Assembly (NCBI GenBank): GCA_026706385.1
Contig: JAPOYV010000097.1
Coordinates: 61,904 to 125,903 of the forward strand
DNA: 64,000 bases
Direction: 5' to 3'
DNA from: Gammaproteobacteria bacterium
GTDB taxonomy: Bacteria; Pseudomonadota; Gammaproteobacteria; Pseudomonadales; Azotimanducaceae
The notes beneath the pieces were generated by a model, which saw only the letters and a list, made by a program, of their open reading frames with translations, was not told the DNA's origin and made no database searches. Below, one piece after another: positions 26,338 to 35,646 of this stretch; within the stretch, counting starts at the first letter, position 1, and each line of letters opens with the position of its first letter. A program made the position numbers and the translations under genes.

Positions 26338-27147
26338 ATGGGGTCGTCGCTCGCCAGATCCGTCATTGCTGTCGTGGCTGCGACTGCGGCGGGCCCTTTC
26401 GTCGCTGCGGCGGAGTTGCTGCCTGCGCACGATCTCACGGAGTTCGTGCCCACCCGCATCGAGTACGACAGCGCCGGCGGGGCGGGGGAGGCGTTCTACG
26501 GCTACGACGGCCGGGTGTGGGAGCGCTGGGAGACGGACTTTCCGCAGGCCGAGCAGAACTTCGCCAAGCGCGTCAACCAGTTGACGAACGTCGTTGCCAG
26601 CCCCCAGCCCGCGCGGCGCAAGCTCACGGCGCCGAACCTCGGCGACTCGCCCCTGATCTACATGTCCGATGTGGGCTACATGACCCTGTCGGGGCCCGAG
26701 ATGCGAGCCCTGCGCCAGTACCTCCACAACGGCGGTTTCCTATGGGTCGACGACTTCTGGGGTGATGCCGAGTGGGCGAGCTTCGAGCGGGCGATGGCCG
26801 GCGTGCTGCCCGGTCGACGTTGGCGCGTGCTGCCCATCGAACATGCCATCTTCCACACCGTCTTCGACATCGACGAGATGCCGCAAATCCCGGCGCGGGA
26901 CTTCGCATACCGCGCGAGCACAGCGGAGCCGCCCTGGGTGCACCGGTTCCCGACGGGTTCCTTGGACGTGCCGACGATCCGTGCCTACGCCGACGACGAC
27001 GGTCGCCTGATGGCCATTGCCACGCACAACACCGACATCGCCGACGGCTGGGAGCGGGAGTCCTATGGCGAGTGGTATTTCGAGCGTTTCTCCACGCAGT
27101 CCTACCGCGTCGGCATCAACGTGATCGTCTACGCGCTGACACACTGA
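26338..27147 (+). CDS. DUF4159 domain protein, exported
   Basis: A 269-residue protein with a signal peptide (VIAVVAATAAGPFVAAAE) and a DUF4159 domain: EFVPTRIEYDS, FAKRVNQLTNV, LIYMSDVGYMTLS and the acidic YLHNGGFLWVDDFWGD, a glutamine-amidotransferase-like fold without the catalytic Cys. It is the first gene of a four-gene run (26338-32624). In other bacteria DUF4159 genes sit with MoxR, DUF58 and BatA-type genes, as here across the intervening 3.6 kb. Its biochemical role is unknown. Confidence 0.83.
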   Translation: MGSSLARSVIAVVAATAAGPFVAAAELLPAHDLTEFVPTRIEYDSAGGAGEAFYGYDGRVWERWETDFPQAEQNFAKRVNQLTNVVASPQPARRKLTAPNLGDSPLIYMSDVGYMTLSGPEMRALRQYLHNGGFLWVDDFWGDAEWASFERAMAGVLPGRRWRVLPIEHAIFHTVFDIDEMPQIPARDFAYRASTAEPPWVHRFPTGSLDVPTIRAYADDDGRLMAIATHNTDIADGWERESYGEWYFERFSTQSYRVGINVIVYALTH

Positions 27148-27175
27148 CCGTCGGCGCACGGCACCAGGGCCGGCA

Positions 27176-29452
27176 ATGTTCGAGTGGTTCTTCAAGTATC
27201 CCCTCCAGGTGTACCAGCAGGGCGAACTGGTTTTCGCCGGCGACTTGGGTCTCGTCTGGTGGATCGTGGCGGCACTTCTGCTCGGCCTGACCGTGGTGTT
27301 CGCACGACGCCTGGCGGCCTGGCCCTGGCATCGCCGCGCCGCGATCCACGCGCTGCAGTTCGCGGCGGTCGCCGTGCTGCTGACCATCCTGGCGGGCCCC
27401 GGGTTGCAGGTTCTGCGGCTGACGCCGGGCGTCAACACGGTGGCGCTCCTGGTCGACACGTCGCGCAGCATGGCCTTGCCCGATGCGCGTGGCGGCGCCA
27501 CTCGCATGGCGCTTGCCAAGGGCCTGGTTGCAGAAGGCGTCACGGGCCAGCCGAAGACCGTGCTGTATCGATTCGACGATCAACTGCGCCCGGCCGACAT
27601 TGCCACGCTTGAGCCGACGGGCGACCGGTCGCGACTTGTCCATGCCTTGACTAGCCTCGCCGCCAACTACGACCACGGCGCGTTGGCGGCGATCGTCCTG
27701 CTGACCGACGGCGCGCAGACGCCTGGGGATGCCGATGACCTCGGCGCGCTCACCGCAGCGGGCGTGCCGGTGCACGCGGTCGGGCTCGGTTCGCGGACGA
27801 TCGTGGGGGATGCCGAGTTGGCGGAAGTGTCCGTGCCGCGTCGGCCGCCGCCGGATAGCGAAGTGGCGGCCCGGGTGACGATCCGCCACGCCTGGCCTGA
27901 CGCGGGCGAAGTCCGGTTGCGGGTGCGGGACGGGGAGTCGGTACTGGCCGCGGAGGTGGTCGCGCTGGATCCGGACGTACCGGTCGTCATTGCGGACGTC
28001 ACTTTCGCTAGCGGTGCGGCCGGACTCAAGGAACTGACGTTCGAGCTGCTCGCGCCCGAGCGCGACCCGCTGCCGACGAACGATTCCAGAACGCGCCTGC
28101 TGGAGGTGGTCGAGGCCGAGTACCGCGTCCTCTATCTCGAAGGCGAACCCCGCTGGGAGTACAAGTTCATCCGCCGAGCGGTGGAGGAGGATCCGGCGAT
28201 CAAGCTTTCGACCTGGCTGCGCACGACGCCGCGCAAGACCTATCGCCAGGGGGTCGCTGATGCCGACGAACTCGTGACCGGGTTCCCGGCGTCGTTGGAA
28301 GCGCTCTATGCCTACGGGCTCGTGATCCTTGGCAGCATGCCGGCGAGCACCTTGGACGACGACCAGCACGCTTGGCTCGAGTCGTTTGTCGCCGAGCGTG
28401 GCGGCAGCGTACTGGTGCTTGCCGGGCGCGAGTCCCTCGCGGACGGCGGCTGGGACGTCAAGCCGTTGTCGCGCGCCTTGCCGGTCGTCCTCGAGCGGGC
28501 ACCGGAAGGCGCACCATCCGGCTACACCGCGGGCGAGTACGCCGCCCACCCCACGCCGGCGGGGCTCAGCTCTCCGCTTGCGGACATCGGTGGGATCAGC
28601 GAAGCGGTGCGCGAGGAGCGCTGGGCCACGCTGCCCATGCTCGGCGACTACCAACGCCTCGGCCCGCTCAAGGCCGGTGCGACCACGCTGCTCGAGGCCC
28701 AGGGCAGCGTTCGTGTCGTGCCTGGCGCCGAGCCGACAGTCATCGTTCGTGGCGGCTCGGCGGTGCCGCTTCTGGTCGCGCAGCCTTATGGCTTCGGCCA
28801 GGCGGTTGTGCTGGCGACGGCGTCCACGTGGCGCTGGCGAATGCGCACTGCACCGGAGGACGACCGCCATGGGCTGTTCTGGCGGCACCTGATCCGCCAC
28901 TTGGCAGGAACGGCCCCGACGACGCGACGACTCAGCGTCGAGCCCGGTTTCGATGCGCTGGACCTCAAGGTGTCGCTGAAGGATGCCCGTTTCGCCCCGA
29001 TCCCCGATGCGTCGGTCACGGCCCGGATCACGGCCCCTACCGGCGAGAACTTCAACGCTGTGCTGCCACCGATCGGTGGCGCCGGCGCCTTCGGTACAAC
29101 GGTGGCGACGGCCATCCCCGGGGTCTATCGGGTGGACGTCACGGCACGCGCGAGCGGGGAGGGCGGATCGGGCACGACGTTCAGCCGCCTGGCGCGCGTC
29201 GGCGGCCGCGATGTCGAGGCGTTCGACGCGGCGATGAACGCGCCGTTGCTTGAGCGCATCGCGACGACGACGGGCGGACAGTTGTGGACGCCAGACAACC
29301 TCGCGGGCCTGTCGCAGGCGATCGCCTTTGGCGGGTCCGGCATCCGGGAGCGCGATCGCATGCCGCTTTGGGACGCGCCGATCCTGTACATCGTCCTGGT
29401 GCTGTTGAAGTGCATCGAATGGTCGCTGCGACGGTTCTGGGGCGGCATCTGA
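27176..29452 (+). CDS. Membrane VWA / glutamine-amidotransferase-like protein
   Basis: A 758-residue protein with two N-terminal membrane segments (LVWWIVAALLLGLTVVFA and AIHALQFAAVAVLLTILAG), a von Willebrand A domain with the MIDAS start LLVDTSRSM (~97) and VLLTDGAQT, a strand-rich middle, then a class-I-amidotransferase-like domain beginning RVLYLEGEPRWEYKFIRR (~318), whose GLVILGSMPASTL has no nucleophilic Cys. A last membrane segment (APILYIVLVLLKCIEW) leaves a short tail. Its stop overlaps the start of the next gene by one base. A periplasmic metal-dependent adhesion role is likely. Confidence 0.82.
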   Translation: MFEWFFKYPLQVYQQGELVFAGDLGLVWWIVAALLLGLTVVFARRLAAWPWHRRAAIHALQFAAVAVLLTILAGPGLQVLRLTPGVNTVALLVDTSRSMALPDARGGATRMALAKGLVAEGVTGQPKTVLYRFDDQLRPADIATLEPTGDRSRLVHALTSLAANYDHGALAAIVLLTDGAQTPGDADDLGALTAAGVPVHAVGLGSRTIVGDAELAEVSVPRRPPPDSEVAARVTIRHAWPDAGEVRLRVRDGESVLAAEVVALDPDVPVVIADVTFASGAAGLKELTFELLAPERDPLPTNDSRTRLLEVVEAEYRVLYLEGEPRWEYKFIRRAVEEDPAIKLSTWLRTTPRKTYRQGVADADELVTGFPASLEALYAYGLVILGSMPASTLDDDQHAWLESFVAERGGSVLVLAGRESLADGGWDVKPLSRALPVVLERAPEGAPSGYTAGEYAAHPTPAGLSSPLADIGGISEAVREERWATLPMLGDYQRLGPLKAGATTLLEAQGSVRVVPGAEPTVIVRGGSAVPLLVAQPYGFGQAVVLATASTWRWRMRTAPEDDRHGLFWRHLIRHLAGTAPTTRRLSVEPGFDALDLKVSLKDARFAPIPDASVTARITAPTGENFNAVLPPIGGAGAFGTTVATAIPGVYRVDVTARASGEGGSGTTFSRLARVGGRDVEAFDAAMNAPLLERIATTTGGQLWTPDNLAGLSQAIAFGGSGIRERDRMPLWDAPILYIVLVLLKCIEWSLRRFWGGI

Positions 29453-30372
29453 TGTCTGGCGGCGGCGGTCGTCCCGGCCAGTCGGGTCTGTGCGGTTCTC
29501 GACGAGGTGGAGCCCTGGTATCCGTCTGCACGGCGCTTGCTCTGGCCTCGCTGGCGTCGGCGGCGCCGCACATGGTGATCGTGGCAGGTCTAGGCGGCGA
29601 GCCGGTCTATGCGTCCGCCTTTGTCGAGCAGGCCCAGGCGACCGCGAGTGCGGTCGAAGACCTCGCCGCCGGCGTGACGCTGCTAGTCGGCGAGGACGCC
29701 GGTCGCGACGGGATCCGCGACGCCTTCGCGGCGCACCAGGAGACCCCACCGGAAGACGCGGTCGTGGTCGTGCTGATCGGTCACGGCAGCTACGACGGAG
29801 AGCACTACCGGTTCAACGTCCCGGGTCCCGATCCGACGGCCGACGACCTCGCGGAATGGCTCGCGCCCCTGCCGTCCGAACGCCAACTCGTCGTGCTGGC
29901 CACCAGCGCCAGCGGTGCCGCCGTCGACGTGCTGAAGGCCGAGAGACGAGCTGTGATCGCCGCGACCAAGGACGGCAACGAAGCCAACGCCGTGGTGTTC
30001 GGTCGGTTCTGGGCTGCGGCGCTGACCGAACCCCGCGCGGATATCGACAAGGACCGGCGGATCGATGCCGACGAGGCGTTCCGGTTCGTCGACCAGGCGG
30101 TCGCGCGGCACTACGAGGACGCGCAGAGGATTGCCACCGAGCATCCGCGAAGCGAAGGCGACATCGCCCGCTTCGAATTGGCGACGATCAGCGGGGCCGG
30201 TGCGTTGGTCGCGAGAGCCGGATCCGCCGCGGCTCGTCGCGAGGAGCTTCTCGCCGAGATCGACGCGTTGCGCAATGCCAAGGGACGGCATGCCGAGGAG
30301 GAGTATTTCGCCACGCTGCAGGAGCTGCTGCTCGAGCTGTCGGCCGTGGAAAGCGAACTCGACGAGCGATGA
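29452..30372 (+). CDS. Caspase/C13-like protein with EF-hand, apparently inactive
   Basis: A 306-residue exported protein (signal region ALVSVCTALALASLASAA). The fold resembles a caspase-hemoglobinase: VVVVLIGHGSYDG holds the His-Gly (~110), but where the nucleophile Cys is expected the sequence is VVLATSASGAA (~150), with Ser. It also has a textbook 12-residue EF-hand calcium loop, DIDKDRRIDADE (~196-207), and a charged helical C-terminus. It is joined to both neighbours by start/stop overlaps. The assignment is by motif layout; a calcium-sensing adaptor is a plausible role. Confidence 0.68.
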   Translation: MSGGGGRPGQSGLCGSRRGGALVSVCTALALASLASAAPHMVIVAGLGGEPVYASAFVEQAQATASAVEDLAAGVTLLVGEDAGRDGIRDAFAAHQETPPEDAVVVVLIGHGSYDGEHYRFNVPGPDPTADDLAEWLAPLPSERQLVVLATSASGAAVDVLKAERRAVIAATKDGNEANAVVFGRFWAAALTEPRADIDKDRRIDADEAFRFVDQAVARHYEDAQRIATEHPRSEGDIARFELATISGAGALVARAGSAAARREELLAEIDALRNAKGRHAEEEYFATLQELLLELSAVESELDER

Positions 30373-32624
30373 GACCGCCCCATAGCCCGTCCTGCTCGGG
30401 CGTAGCCACGCTTGCATTCTGTTGCTTCGCCACGGCCGGTTGGGCGCAGTCGGTGGAGCAGTGCCGAGCTATGGAATTCACAGGCGACGATGAAGCGCTG
30501 TCCTGCTACCGGGAGTTGCTCATTGCCGCCGACCCGGCTGTCCGGGCGGAGGCGGCGTGGGCGCTGGACGACTTCCCGGCCGCCAACGCCGCGTTCCGGT
30601 CAGCGGTCCAGGCCAACCCGGAGCGCACCGACCTGCGGGCCCGGTGGGGGCAACTCTACCTCGAGGCGCAAAGTGCAGCCGAAGCCCTGAACCTGTTCCG
30701 AGAGGCGCTGCAACTCGACCCCAACGACATCGATGCGAAGCTCGGCATGGCGCGCGTGGCGCTGGGCGGATTCGATGCGAGGGCCGAAGCGTTGGCCAAC
30801 GAGGTTCTCGCGGCGGCTCCGGATCGTCACGAAGCGCGCCTGATCCTGGCGCGGCTCGCCCTCGAAGCGGACGATCCGGATCGCGCACAGCGGGAACTCG
30901 AAGGCCCGTTGGCGGCCGCCGAACCACGCATCCGCCTGCAGGCCTTCGCACTGCGTGCCGCCATGGACCACCTGGCCGACAATGTCCCGAGCCCTTGGGA
31001 GGCTCGCGCCCGAGAGCTTCACCCGGGCTACGGTGCCTTGCACGAGACCATAGCCCACTTCTACATCATCACGCGTCGATACCGGGAGGCGATCGTCCAA
31101 CTCGAGCGGGCGGTAGAGGCGGATCCGAGGCTGTGGAGCGCCCACGCGACGCTGGGAATGAACCTGTTGCGGGTCAATCGGTTCGCGGAAGGCTACGGCG
31201 TGCTTGCGCGCTCCCACGACGCGTTCCCGTACAACCGCGAGGTAGTCAACGCGTTGCGTCTGCTCGACGACGTGATGGCGTGGCCCGAGAACGTCGGCGA
31301 CGGGCTGATCCTGCGCATCGATCCGGCGGAGTCGGGGGCCCTGGCAGGCTACGTGCGCGATCTCACCGCTGATGCCCTCGACGCCTTCGCGGAGCGTTAT
31401 GACTACCGGCCCGAACCGCCCGTGGTGGTGGAGCTGTATCGTCGCCACGAGGACTTCGCGGTGCGCACATCGGGACTGCCCGGCATCGGCATCCTCGGGG
31501 CCACCTTCGGCCACGTGGTGGTCATGGACGGACCTGCCGCGCGGGGAATCGACGACGGCTTCGACTGGGCGAGCGCGCTCTGGCACGAGATTGCCCACGT
31601 CGTCACGTTGGGCGCGACCGACAACCGTGTGGCGCGGTGGTTCAGCGAGGGCATCTCGGTGCTCGAAGAGTGGCAGACCGGTCCGAGTCGGTTCCAGGTC
31701 GATGGCGCGCCGCCGGGTAGGCACGCCGTCCCGCCCGATGTGATCGACGCCTTTCGCGACGACATGCTGCTGCCCGTTGCGGGTCTCGACGAGGGGTTCA
31801 TTCGCCCTCGATACGCGGGCCAGGTCGGCGTCTCGTATACCCAGGCGGGCCTCGTCTGCGAATACGTTGCCGCAGCGCATGGCCCGGACGGGTTGGTCCG
31901 GCTGTTGGCGGCGTTCGCCGAGGGTCGGCACACGGCCGCCGCCATTGAGACGGCGCTCGCCGTCTCGCCGACGGCCTTGGATCGCGCTTTCGCGGCGTAC
32001 CTGGAAGAGCGGTTCGCGGACATCGATACGGCGGCGTTCCGGGCCGCGGTGGCCGAGGCGCGCGATGCAGCGGAAGTGCGCGATTGGCAGACGGCGTTCG
32101 ATGCCGCCGAACGCGCGGTGGCGAGCTACCGCCACTACGTTGGCGGTTTGAGTCCGTATACCGTGCTCGCCGAGTCCGCGGAGCGGCTTGGTCGGCGGGA
32201 CCAAGCGGTCAAGGCGCTCACCACGTATTGGCAGGCGGGTGGCCGGCTGACCGGGCCGTTGACGCGGCTTGCCGAATGGCGCGAGACGGCTGGCGAGTTG
32301 GACGAGGCCCTCGCCGTGCGTCGGGCGCTGGCGCTGGTCGCGCCGCTCAACGGCGATCACCGGGTCGCGCTGGGGGACATGTTCCTCGCGGCTGGGGCGG
32401 CGGCGGACGCGCGTCGCGAGTACGTGGCCTACCAGGCCCTTGGGCCGCACGACCGCGCCGATGCGCACTATCGGCTGGCGCGGGCGCTGTTCGCTCTCGA
32501 CGACCTCGAAACGGCCCGTCGCGAGGTGTTGCTCGCCCTTGAGATCGCGCCGACCTACGCGGACGCGCTGCGACTCCTGACGGATGTCACCAAGCGATCT
32601 CGGGCGGGAAATAGCGAGCGATGA
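30369..32624 (+). CDS. Exported TPR protein with gluzincin metallopeptidase domain
   Basis: A 751-residue protein with a signal peptide (VATLAFCCFATAGWAQS). Residues ~20-270 contain tetratricopeptide repeats (AEALNLFREALQLDPNDIDAK; YREAIVQLERAVEADPRLWS, each a 34-residue unit). Residues ~320-530 are a peptidase-MA-like domain with HEIAHVV (~405) as zinc motif and WFSEGISVLEEW giving the third ligand Glu. More TPRs follow (DEALAVRRALALVAPLNGD; AREVLLALEIAPTYADAL-like). The start overlaps the upstream stop as ATGA, and the 3' end overlaps the convergent MIOX gene by 38 bp. Substrates are probably envelope proteins. Confidence 0.83.
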   Translation: MRPPHSPSCSGVATLAFCCFATAGWAQSVEQCRAMEFTGDDEALSCYRELLIAADPAVRAEAAWALDDFPAANAAFRSAVQANPERTDLRARWGQLYLEAQSAAEALNLFREALQLDPNDIDAKLGMARVALGGFDARAEALANEVLAAAPDRHEARLILARLALEADDPDRAQRELEGPLAAAEPRIRLQAFALRAAMDHLADNVPSPWEARARELHPGYGALHETIAHFYIITRRYREAIVQLERAVEADPRLWSAHATLGMNLLRVNRFAEGYGVLARSHDAFPYNREVVNALRLLDDVMAWPENVGDGLILRIDPAESGALAGYVRDLTADALDAFAERYDYRPEPPVVVELYRRHEDFAVRTSGLPGIGILGATFGHVVVMDGPAARGIDDGFDWASALWHEIAHVVTLGATDNRVARWFSEGISVLEEWQTGPSRFQVDGAPPGRHAVPPDVIDAFRDDMLLPVAGLDEGFIRPRYAGQVGVSYTQAGLVCEYVAAAHGPDGLVRLLAAFAEGRHTAAAIETALAVSPTALDRAFAAYLEERFADIDTAAFRAAVAEARDAAEVRDWQTAFDAAERAVASYRHYVGGLSPYTVLAESAERLGRRDQAVKALTTYWQAGGRLTGPLTRLAEWRETAGELDEALAVRRALALVAPLNGDHRVALGDMFLAAGAAADARREYVAYQALGPHDRADAHYRLARALFALDDLETARREVLLALEIAPTYADALRLLTDVTKRSRAGNSER

Positions 32625-33357
32625 GGTCCTCGTAGTAGGGCCGCAACGCGGCGATGTCCGGCGCGACATCGTGCTTGGTGTAGAGATCGTAGCGGTTGAA
32701 TCGGCGCACCCACTCAAGCCGTGTCTGGTCTTCGGAGTCCATCAACGCGTCGTAGGCATCGGTGGAGTGGCCCGGATAGAAACTGTGGTAGCGGATCATC
32801 GCCAGGGCCGGCTCCGGCAGGTAGTCCTTCGCCACGAGATACATGTACTCGTCATGGCCCCATGACAGGGTCACGTTGTCGAGGCCACAGGCCGGCGCAT
32901 AGATGCCGAGGGGCGTGTTGAGGTCTGGGTTCGCCGCATCGGGATTCGCCGAGAAGTACTCTGGATAGACGATGGCATCGGGGAAGGCACACCCGAGAAC
33001 GAAGGTGTCGCCGGTCACGGCCCATTGCGGCTCGCCGAAGAGGCACAGGATCTTGCCGAGGTCGTGGACCAGTCCGGTCAGCACGAACCAGTCGGGATGG
33101 CCGTCCTGGCGGATGCCCTCGGCGGTCTGCAGACAGTGCTCGATCTGGGAGAGGCGGGTGTCGGGGTCGCTCTCGTCGATGAGGGTGTCGAGCATCTCGC
33201 AGGCCTCCCAGATGCCCATCCTCGCGTTGTTCAAAGCGCCGTAGTGCGCTCGTTTCGCGCGGGCGAAATCGAGAGTCTGGCAGGCGTGGTTCTGCCGGTA
33301 GAAGTCGCGCACGCCGGCGTCGGCGTTGCCGTAGTCGCGATACGCCCCGGCGCTCAT
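32587..33357 (-). CDS. Inositol oxygenase (MIOX) family protein
   Basis: A 256-residue diiron oxygenase of the myo-inositol oxygenase family, which converts inositol to glucuronate in well-studied members. Diiron ligands are visible in GLVHDLGK (His-Asp), WGHDEYMYLVA (His), RYHSFYPGH (His) and DLYTKHD (Asp). The start at 33357 overlaps the stop of the PPOX-like gene as ATGA, so they are coupled. Bacterial relatives can act on other polyols. No other inositol genes are seen, so the substrate may be different here. Confidence 0.87.
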   Translation of the reverse strand: MSAGAYRDYGNADAGVRDFYRQNHACQTLDFARAKRAHYGALNNARMGIWEACEMLDTLIDESDPDTRLSQIEHCLQTAEGIRQDGHPDWFVLTGLVHDLGKILCLFGEPQWAVTGDTFVLGCAFPDAIVYPEYFSANPDAANPDLNTPLGIYAPACGLDNVTLSWGHDEYMYLVAKDYLPEPALAMIRYHSFYPGHSTDAYDALMDSEDQTRLEWVRRFNRYDLYTKHDVAPDIAALRPYYEDLIARYFPPEIAW

Positions 33358-33875
33358 CGCTGGCCGCCGATGCGGTTTCGGAAGGCTGCGCCTTCTTCGT
33401 AGTAGCGGTGGTGCCAGATGCCTTCGCCGGCTTCGCCGCGCACGGGCATTCGCCACGTCGTGATCTTGCTGGTCTCGAGCGCCACCCGGTACAGGCCACG
33501 GGGCTGGTTGATCGTGTTGCGAATGTAGGCGTCGGCACCATCGGGGGAGGTGTAGCGCTCGGCGATGCGCCGGTACAGGTCGCGCCAGGCATCGTCCTCG
33601 CCGATATCGTGTAGGAGTTCCGCCGTGCCTTCGATGAGCACCTTGCGGTAGGGCTGGTCGGCTTCGTCGATGCACAGCGCTGCCCGCGGGTCCCGGCGCA
33701 GGCAGTCGAACCACTCCGAGCGCTTGCGCGGCGTGAAATGGATCGCGCCGTCCTCGTGCAGGAACCAGATCGGCGTCACCAACGGACTGCCGTCTTCGCG
33801 CACCACGGCGATGCGCATCAGGATCTCGCGTTCGGCGAGGAATCGCTCGATCTCGTCGGCGGTGAGTTTGGGCAC
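33354..33875 (-). CDS. Pyridoxamine 5'-phosphate oxidase family protein
   Basis: A 173-residue flavin split-barrel protein (PPOX/F420-related). LMRIAVVREDGSPLVTPIWFLHEDGAIHF is the typical first strands, and DCLRRDPRAALCIDEADQPYRKVLIEGTAEL the cofactor-binding strands (RAALCIDEADQPY; key Arg/Lys). It starts at GTG 33875 and is coupled to the downstream inositol-oxygenase-like gene. Such proteins reduce or oxidise small molecules with FMN or F420; the coupling suggests a joint step with the diiron enzyme. Confidence 0.82.
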   Translation of the reverse strand: MPKLTADEIERFLAEREILMRIAVVREDGSPLVTPIWFLHEDGAIHFTPRKRSEWFDCLRRDPRAALCIDEADQPYRKVLIEGTAELLHDIGEDDAWRDLYRRIAERYTSPDGADAYIRNTINQPRGLYRVALETSKITTWRMPVRGEAGEGIWHHRYYEEGAAFRNRIGGQR

Positions 33876-33922
33876 GAGTGCGTCCTTTCTCCAACAGGAA
33901 AGGAACTTAGCAGACTTTCTCG

Positions 33923-34465
33923 CTATGGGCTTGAGCCACTATGCACCCACGCGGCGTGCCGCGGCGCCCGCCGCGTCCGGTTCCACTCCTCGAGCATGGC
34001 TTCGGCGACGGATTCGGCGCGCGCGACGTCGTCCGCGGTGCCCTTGTTGCAGGCGAGTTCCAGCCGATGGCCGTTGGGATCGAAGAAATAGATGGAGTCG
34101 AAGAGGCCGTGATCCACGGGCCCGATGACCTCGAGGCCCATGGTTTCGAGGCGCACCTTGGCGGCGTCGAGTTCCTCGCGAATCGCCACTTCGAAGGCGA
34201 TGTGCTGCACCCAATCCGGTGTCGCAGGGTCCTTGCCCATGGGCGGTGCATTGGGCAGTTCGAAGAAGGCGAGCACGTTGCCCATGCCGGCGTCCAGGAA
34301 GACGTGCATGTACGGATCCGGCGCGCCGGTGGACGGCACTTCGTTCTCCGCGAAGGCCAGCATGAAGCGCATGTCGAGCGCCTGACGGTAGAAGTCCACC
34401 GTCTCCTTGGCATCGTTGCAGCGGTAGGCGACGTGGTGGATGCGCTTGAGTTCTATGGCGACCAC
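33923..34465 (-). CDS. VOC family protein (glyoxalase/bleomycin-resistance fold)
   Basis: A 180-residue vicinal-oxygen-chelate protein. The two beta-alpha-beta-beta-beta modules are seen in RIHHVAYRCNDAKETVDFYRQALDM and VQHIAFEVAIREELDAAKVRLE (key metal His in IHHVAY and VQHIAF), with FDSIYFFDPNGHRLELA giving the metal Glu. It lies 3 nt downstream of the HPPD gene on the same strand and so probably acts in the same pathway, either as a dioxygenase or a lyase. The last ~25 residues are basic and not part of the fold. Confidence 0.85.
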   Translation of the reverse strand: MVAIELKRIHHVAYRCNDAKETVDFYRQALDMRFMLAFAENEVPSTGAPDPYMHVFLDAGMGNVLAFFELPNAPPMGKDPATPDWVQHIAFEVAIREELDAAKVRLETMGLEVIGPVDHGLFDSIYFFDPNGHRLELACNKGTADDVARAESVAEAMLEEWNRTRRAPRHAAWVHSGSSP

Positions 34466-34468
34466 TCC

Positions 34469-35536
34469 TTAGCGGGCTTGCGCCTCGGCCCGTTCAATGG
34501 ACTCGAACAGCGCCTGGAAGTTGCCCTCGCCGAAGCCCTCGTCGCGCTTGCGCTCGATGAACTCGAAGAAGATCGGCCCGATCAGGGGTACCGAGAAGAT
34601 CTGCAGCAGCAGGCGAGGCTCGTCGCCGTGGGTGTCGCCGTCGAGTAGGATGCCGCGTTTGGCCAGTTCCGCGACCGGTTCGCCGTGGCCCGGCAGGCGG
34701 GCGTCAAGCATGTCGTAGTAGGTGTCCGGCGGGCCCGCCATGAACTCCACGCCGCGCGCGGCGAGACGGTCGCAGACCCCGACAAGGTCGTCGCAGGCCA
34801 GCGCGATGTGCTGCACGCCCTCGCCGTTGTAGCGGACGAGAAAGTCCTCCACCTGGCCGGCCCCGCCGTCCTCCGGCGCGGCGTCTTCGTTCAAGGGAAT
34901 GCGGATCTTGTCGTCCGGTGCCGCCATTGCCCTGGAGTGGAGCCCGGTGTGCTCGCCCGCGATGTCGAACCGCCTGACCTCGTGGAACTTGAAGAGGCGT
35001 TCGTAGAACCGCGCCCAGTGGTCGACGCGCCCGCGGTAGGCGTTGTGCGTGAGGTGATCGACGGCCTCGAGACCGACGCCGGACGGATGGCGGTCGACGC
35101 CGTCGCCGTAGACGAAGTCGATGTCGTAGATGCTGCTGCCGTCCGCGAAACGATCGATGAGGTAGATCGGCATGCCGCCGACGCCACGGATGGCCGGCAG
35201 CTTGAGTTCCATCGGACCGGTGGGCATGTCTATGGCCTGTCCGCCCAGGGCGACTGCGCGATCGTACGCGCGGCGAGCGTCGTGGACCCGGAAGGCCAGG
35301 CCCGCAACGCACGGACCGTGCTCCTCGGCAAGGTACCAAGCGGTGCTCCGCGGTTCGTGGTTGACGATGAAGTTGATCCCGTTCTGCCGCCAAAGGTGCA
35401 CGGCCTTGGAACGGTGGCGAGCGACGCGCACGAAGCCGAGCGCCTCGATGGTCGGCTCGAGAACGCCTTCTTCCTCGGCCGCGAACTCGACGAATTCGAA
35501 GCCGTCGAGGCCCATGGGATTGTCACGGTGGTCCAT
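34469..35536 (-). CDS. hppD: 4-hydroxyphenylpyruvate dioxygenase
   Basis: A 355-residue Fe(II) enzyme that converts 4-hydroxyphenylpyruvate to homogentisate in tyrosine breakdown. Iron ligands are in [12 protein letters not shown] (His ~160), [12 protein letters not shown] (His ~244), and [19 protein letters not shown] (Glu ~327); the C-terminal [15 protein letters not shown] is typical of bacterial HPPD. It is divergent from an Lrp-type regulator, a common arrangement, and precedes the VOC gene by 3 nt. No homogentisate dioxygenase or fumarylacetoacetase gene is in the window. Confidence 0.93.
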   Translation of the reverse strand: MDHRDNPMGLDGFEFVEFAAEEEGVLEPTIEALGFVRVARHRSKAVHLWRQNGINFIVNHEPRSTAWYLAEEHGPCVAGLAFRVHDARRAYDRAVALGGQAIDMPTGPMELKLPAIRGVGGMPIYLIDRFADGSSIYDIDFVYGDGVDRHPSGVGLEAVDHLTHNAYRGRVDHWARFYERLFKFHEVRRFDIAGEHTGLHSRAMAAPDDKIRIPLNEDAAPEDGGAGQVEDFLVRYNGEGVQHIALACDDLVGVCDRLAARGVEFMAGPPDTYYDMLDARLPGHGEPVAELAKRGILLDGDTHGDEPRLLLQIFSVPLIGPIFFEFIERKRDEGFGEGNFQALFESIERAEAQAR

Positions 35537-35646
35537 ACCCCCACCATAGGCCTGGACGCTCGCAATTGCTCGTCTCTTTCGCCGGTGTTGGAGTTCCTCG
35601 CGGCGTATTATTGCGTGAACTACCTCTCAATCAGTGAGTTCTGCCA
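35537..35646. promoter_or_regulatory. Divergent promoter region hppD / Lrp-type regulator
   Basis: A 110-nt gap between the divergent hppD and lrp-like genes. TATTAT at 35606-35611 resembles a -10 box for the plus-strand regulator gene; no convincing -35 box is at the usual distance. Lrp-type regulators commonly bind such gaps to control the neighbouring catabolic gene and themselves. Confidence 0.35.

Noticed and set aside
27116..29749. 877-codon open frame on the minus strand opposite the VWA/amidotransferase-like gene
   Set aside because: Shadow frame: Arg/Pro/His-rich, no domain, while the plus strand has signal, VWA and membrane features in a coupled operon.
30600..32717. 705-codon minus-strand open frame opposite the TPR peptidase
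   Set aside because: Low-complexity composition and no motif; the plus strand has HExxH and TPRs.
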